Source of the DNA: Strigops habroptila
Lineage: Eukaryota > Chordata > Aves > Psittaciformes > Psittacidae
NCBI RefSeq assembly: GCF_004027225.2
Contig: NC_044283.2
Span: 33,688,707-33,752,706, forward strand
Direction of reading: 5' to 3'
Length of the DNA: 64,000 nucleotides
Shown: in pieces, positions 49,796 through 64,000 of the stretch
Layout: each line of letters begins with the position of its first letter
Numbering within the stretch: position 1 is the first letter of the stretch
Notes under the pieces: generated by a model
Told to the model about the DNA's origin: nothing
The model's input: the letters and a program-made list of their open reading frames with translations, nothing else
The model's database searches: none
Translations under genes and position numbers: made by a program

Positions 49796-50115
49796 TGGGA
49801 TGACAAGCTATTTCTTTTGTCAGCTAGGAGACCAGATCTGTCATACGAACAAACAAGATTAAGTCTGTAGCTGCTTTATCAGTACATCAGTAAAATTATC
49901 TGGGATTCCACCCTATTCACCCCACAAAGTAGCCTTTTCCTTGACATTCCCCATGCACTGTCTCATTTTGGTAAGACCATAACTTTAAATACCTATGCAA
50001 GCTGATCCTAACTAGCAGGCTTCTAAATCCAACTGCTATGTACCCAACACCAAATTTAGTTACTTAAATGATAAGAGTATTCAAAAATATTCTGAATTGT
50101 AATAAACCAACAGTA

Positions 50116-51978
<1,863 letters not shown>

Positions 51979-52044
51979 CGCTGCCCGCGCGCACCGCGCT
52001 CCCGCCGCGGGAACCCGGCCCCGCCCCCGCCCGCAGCGCAGCAG

Positions 52045-52049
52045 CACGT
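52045..52049 (-). promoter_or_regulatory. HIF-type hypoxia response core, proximal
   Basis: ACGTG (in TACGTGCTG) on the ANKRD37 coding strand, about 70 bp upstream of the start codon. It matches the RCGTG core. Confidence 0.5.
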
Positions 52050-52126
52050 ACGCAGCGGCGCGCGCGCGCCCGCCCGGCGCCGGTGCGGGCGGGCGGCGCG
52101 GCGCCATGTGGCGCGGGGCGCCCCGG

Positions 52127-52131
52127 CACGT
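52127..52131 (-). promoter_or_regulatory. HIF-type hypoxia response core, distal
   Basis: A second ACGTG (in GACGTGCCG), same orientation, 82 bp further upstream. Two same-strand copies in the promoter of a known HIF-1 target make a real response element plausible. Confidence 0.5.
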
Positions 52132-52259
52132 CCCGCGCACGCGCGGGCACTCGCCATGGCGCTAGCTCGGGCTGCTGGTGGCCAGAGCGGCCCCCGCGGA
52201 GGTGCTGCCGGCGGGCCCCGGGCGGGCGGTATCCCGGCTGGCTTGGGTCTAGGGAAGAA

Positions 52260-54820
52260 AGTAACACAGGATTAACCTGGATTTCCCCTCCGCCCCGAAA
52301 AACCTGAGGTCGGCATTCAGAAACCCACCCCTGCTGCCTCCCTACCCGAGCTGTGCCACTGCGTTAAGGAGAGTGGGCAGGACAAACTCAGCCATGCCTG
52401 AAGCCCAAGGCTCAACCCCAGCACCTGTGGTACAGCATGTCCATCCCCAGCCTGAGTAGGACTAGGCCTGGTGATGGGGGACTCTGGGGTCCCCACCTAT
52501 CGCACCTCCATTCAAAATACATTTGGAACCTTAGTTTTCCCTTCCTTGAGCACTAACTGTCCCAGAGAGGGTCAGGCCATACAGGCCAAGGTCACAAACA
52601 AAGCTTTCCACCCGCAGGCCTCTACGTGGGAAACCAGGACCGGACACAGCCATACTCAGAGAGACCGTGAAAGACCAAGAGGACTGCTTGGAATCCATTC
52701 TGAACACGGCGACAGTGACGTTCAGTGGGGAAACCTGCTTCCTCCCCGCAGAGCTTTAGCACTCAGTGTCCATGGCTGCTGGGGAAGGCAGGGCGGGAGA
52801 GCGGCATGTCCACATGCACAGCAAAACACGTTCTCCACCACCAACTGCTTTGAGCTTCCACAAACAACGGCGTGACTTCCTTTTGCTCACGTTGTGTCTG
52901 AAAGCAACTGCCTGTCCTTTCCATGCTACACAATCCAGTTTGGCAGAGGATTCAATTACTGCTAATGGTGCTTCCCAATTACAAGCTTCAAGTGCGGAGC
53001 ATCTTAACATGGTGTCTGAGTTACACAGTTCTCTTTCCCTAGCACTGCAGTATACCCTTCTGTGTCAGATGCCTACATGTTTGTTATGGAAATTATTTAT
53101 AATCACTACCATCATTTTTAAAAAATAAAGGAAATCAAAAGTCATGCATTTTAAAAAATGAAATCCCATGGTTTTAATAAACAGAGTTAGGGGAAAAGCA
53201 GCCTAACAGCATTCCTTCAGGGTATATACAGTTCTGGAATAAATGCACAAACATTATGACAATTACCTCCTGCTTCCCCTTTGGGAAAGGAAATATAAAT
53301 TATTTAAGTAGTGGAATATGAACACAGCCTCATTTTTAAAGGTGCATAAATCCAGGTACAAAGGCATTTTATCAGTTCAGTGGAATAATTTCTGTGACAG
53401 TTTTCACCTCTCCTTTCATATGGAAATACACCTGTGTGATTACCAGATGCTTTTTTCCCCAGGAGCTAGCCAAGCCAATGAGTTAGTGAACAAATTAAAT
53501 CCCTACACTTCCATCCGCGCATTGTTAGGGATGAAATACAGCTGCACAGCTGCCAGAAATCCACAACCATTGTTTACATGGTTTATGTGGATGTGGAGTA
53601 AAGACTCTTCTGAAAACCACATACCCAGAAGTAGCTTAAGACTAAACAGTATTGGATCCCCCAAAAGGATATTTTGTTTTAAAGCCCTCCCTCCCCCTAC
53701 ATGACCTCAGCAATTCCTAGGTGTCAAGGCTGAGGAATCCCATCTTTCCAGCCGAACCACCTACACAGACTCTGGCATCCTGCCAGCCTCAACTCTCTTC
53801 AAATTACTGCTGTTAATTAGTTCTTGAGCTTCCTGTCACAGTTTGCTCACCTCATTAGTGCCTGCAAAACTCTTCTGCCTCTGGGTAACTTGTTATTTGC
53901 ACTGGTAATAAACACATGCAGCTGGTCTGGAACATAACTCGCTAAAAATCCCTCTGTGCGTTGAATCCCAGACCACACATCTTGCACAGGTATCAAGGAA
54001 ATGGAATTGGAGGAGCTGGCCCTAATAAACACGTGTAAGCAATGGGATGAGCCAAGGTGTGCTGCTGAATGTCACACCCTTCAGCACCAAAAGCAGCAAC
54101 GCAGCCAGCGTTAACTGCCCTTGCTGGAGGGTACCGCTGCTTTCACAGGCTGTTCCTCACTCTGCCTGTTCAGTTCAAGTAATTCACTGATGCTTCACAA
54201 AACGTTTATTTCCTGAAGGCTTCTTGGGCTGTATCATCTACACAGAGCAAATCAGGATGAGTTTCAGGAGGGTTTGGTAACTAAATCAGTTGGGACTGTT
54301 GGATAACGTCATGTGGAGCCCACAGGTTTAACACACAAACCCATGAGCGTCACCGTCCTGTCCTGACTGTTGCCTCTGTCCCTGTTGCTATAGACACAGA
54401 GTGCGCTGCCAGAAATAGCAGGATGATAATCATCCGGGAGGAAAAAAAAAAGGCAAAATTAAAAACAAAGCTGGGAATGCAGCTAAGGATTATTTTAAAA
54501 GCACTCGCGAAGCACTTTGGCGTTATATCCTTTTTTGTAGGAGACAAGCTATTAATAGAAGTAGCAACAATGCCTTACATTTCAGGAGAAATCAGCTTCA
54601 TACAGCATTTTTCCTCAAATATCTTTCCAAGTTTTATATTATCTATATGGGGAAAACAAACTACATTACAGCGAACGGTTACTGATCACTGGGAATGGTG
54701 AAGCCCCCATGTGCTAGGCCGAGGTTTCACAGCCTCACCCCATTTTAACTGAATCACATGCAGAGTTTCTGTTGGTTTTGCCTCTAATCACCTTTTGTGC
54801 AGCATTTTCGGCTTCTGCGT
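52260..54820. other. intergenic region between ANKRD37 and LRP2BP
   Basis: No repeat recognised until the CR1 fragment at 54822, and no exon with splice support. The open frames at 52471-52875, 52766-53128 and 53318-53704 show no domain, no splice context and no conserved residues I recognise. Confidence 0.5.
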
Positions 54821-54821
54821 T

Positions 54822-54907
54822 TAATCATCCAGTTCCAACCCCCCTGCCACCGGCAGGGACACCTTCCACTAGCCAGGTTGCTGCAAGCCCCATCCAACCT
54901 GGCTTGG
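54822..54907 (-). mobile_element. CR1 fragment upstream of LRP2BP
   Basis: A degraded 85-bp piece of the conserved CR1 3' region in reverse orientation (CGGCAGGGACACCTTCCACT). The terminal octamers are missing. Confidence 0.88.
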
Positions 54908-55283
54908 TGTCACTCTCCTTTCTCTCAGAAAATGGACCAAACCCAAAGGGAAAACACCAACATTACCTTCCCTGTCTTCCTCTTTCTGCCTGTTCAGAGG
55001 CCGTCAGACCACAAGGCCCAGCTACGGAGCGGTGCCTGATGCTGCCACGGTCCGGGCTGGGCTGGGTGGTGCTCCGGGACAGCCAGGAGGACAACTGACA
55101 CACAACCGCCAGTAACCAACCGCCATCAGCCCGCCGCCGCCGGCGGCTCGGGCAGCCCGCCACCAGCGAAGGCCGCAGCGGAGCTCCCCGGCAGCCGTCA
55201 CCCGGCGGCGCCGGCGGGCCCGGCTTCCCCCCGCCTGGCAGCCCCGGTCCCCCCCCGTGCCCTCAGCCGCCCGCCAGGGCGGG

Positions 55284-63491
<8,208 letters not shown>

Positions 63492-63532
63492 TGTTTCCTT
63501 TAACTATGACTGGTATATAAATGTACTACCGC

Positions 63533-63538
63533 AATAAA
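63533..63538 (+). terminator. LRP2BP polyadenylation signal
   Basis: AATAAA 42 bp after the LRP2BP stop codon, giving a short 3' UTR. Confidence 0.75.
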
Positions 63539-63559
63539 CCATCTTTAAGCTCCAGCAAT

Positions 63560-64000
63560 TATAGACTGTTCATCACTTACTGCTTGCTTTCCAACTTGAG
63601 AGAAATTACTATTTAAAGCAATCTACTGATTCTTTTTTATCTAAAAAAAACAGAGAAAGCAAAAAGCTCACACTCTTTCTTTAACCGAGATGAGGCAAAG
63701 GCAGACTTAAAAATTATATCGAAGACTTACGGTTTATTAAGGACATTTTACTGGGACAGATGTCCTGTGTTTTCTTCATGTCATACTGGTATATAACACA
63801 TGAATCAAACCAAAACCAAATAAAAATGGTTGTTCCCTTTTCTGCATTTTTAATATTTAAATATTAAATTTTAATACTCTGAAAAGCTTGAACCCAAACT
63901 TGTCAAGTTTCCACATTCAGCCCATTCATAGGTCACAACCATTTTTAAATCTTACCCTTGTTGCATGTAGACTTTCACATGCTTTTCTAATGCACCTCAA
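63560..64000. other. 3' flank, possibly the 3' UTR of the next minus-strand gene
   Basis: No coding exon is visible. In human the next gene, SNX25, ends tail-to-tail with LRP2BP, so this could be its 3' UTR on the minus strand; a minus-strand AATAAA lies at about 63731-63736. This rests on synteny only. Confidence 0.3.

Noticed and set aside
49637-49870. 77-codon frame with a 12-residue repeat
   Set aside because: It is translation of the 36-bp minisatellite in non-coding sequence.
52471-53704. Three intergenic frames of 120-134 codons between ANKRD37 and LRP2BP
   Set aside because: No splice context, domain or recognisable residues; the lengths are expected by chance in moderately GC-rich sequence.

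Overview
This is a stretch of a bird genome. The evidence is the CR1 LINE fragments ending in the avian-type terminal octamer array (ATTCTRTG), an avian ERVL-type solo LTR, compact introns, and a gene order that mirrors human 4q35.1 in reverse: PDLIM3, CCDC110, CFAP96 (C4orf47), UFSP2, ANKRD37, LRP2BP. The species cannot be named from sequence alone. Human comparisons come from remembered family sequences, not from a search.

Layout. Positions 1-3.2 kb hold the last three coding exons of PDLIM3 (+). From 3.2 to 14 kb is mostly gene-poor sequence with a CR1 copy, plus a run of minus-strand exons (8978-10881) from a gene I cannot name. A GC-rich island at 13.9-14.6 kb starts the CCDC110 region (+). 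That gene looks dead here: a 599-bp solo LTR with a 5-bp target duplication sits inside its large coding exon, and there are frameshifts and stops as well. A retroviral pol fragment follows at 19.6-20.5 kb. From 22.3 to 34.9 kb lies an intact CFAP96 (-, 310 aa deduced). It shares a CpG-island promoter with UFSP2 (+, 35.3-49.0 kb, 12 coding exons, 481 aa deduced). ANKRD37 (-, 4 coding exons, 169 aa) spans 50.1-52.0 kb and LRP2BP (+, 8 coding exons, 332 aa) spans 55.3-63.5 kb.

How the genes relate. This is a conserved syntenic block, not an operon or one pathway. The products are a sarcomere Z-disc LIM protein, a coiled-coil protein of unknown function, a ciliary/flagellar axoneme protein, the UFM1-specific protease, a hypoxia-induced ankyrin protein and a megalin-binding Sel1-repeat protein. 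CFAP96/UFSP2 are divergent around one CpG island; ANKRD37 and LRP2BP are divergent with separate islands 3.3 kb apart.

I see no new multi-gene system. The two observations most worth checking are the LTR-disrupted CCDC110 and the unidentified minus-strand gene between PDLIM3 and CCDC110. Exon boundaries were read by eye from splice sites and reading phase; coding phases agree across every junction of CFAP96, UFSP2, ANKRD37 and LRP2BP.
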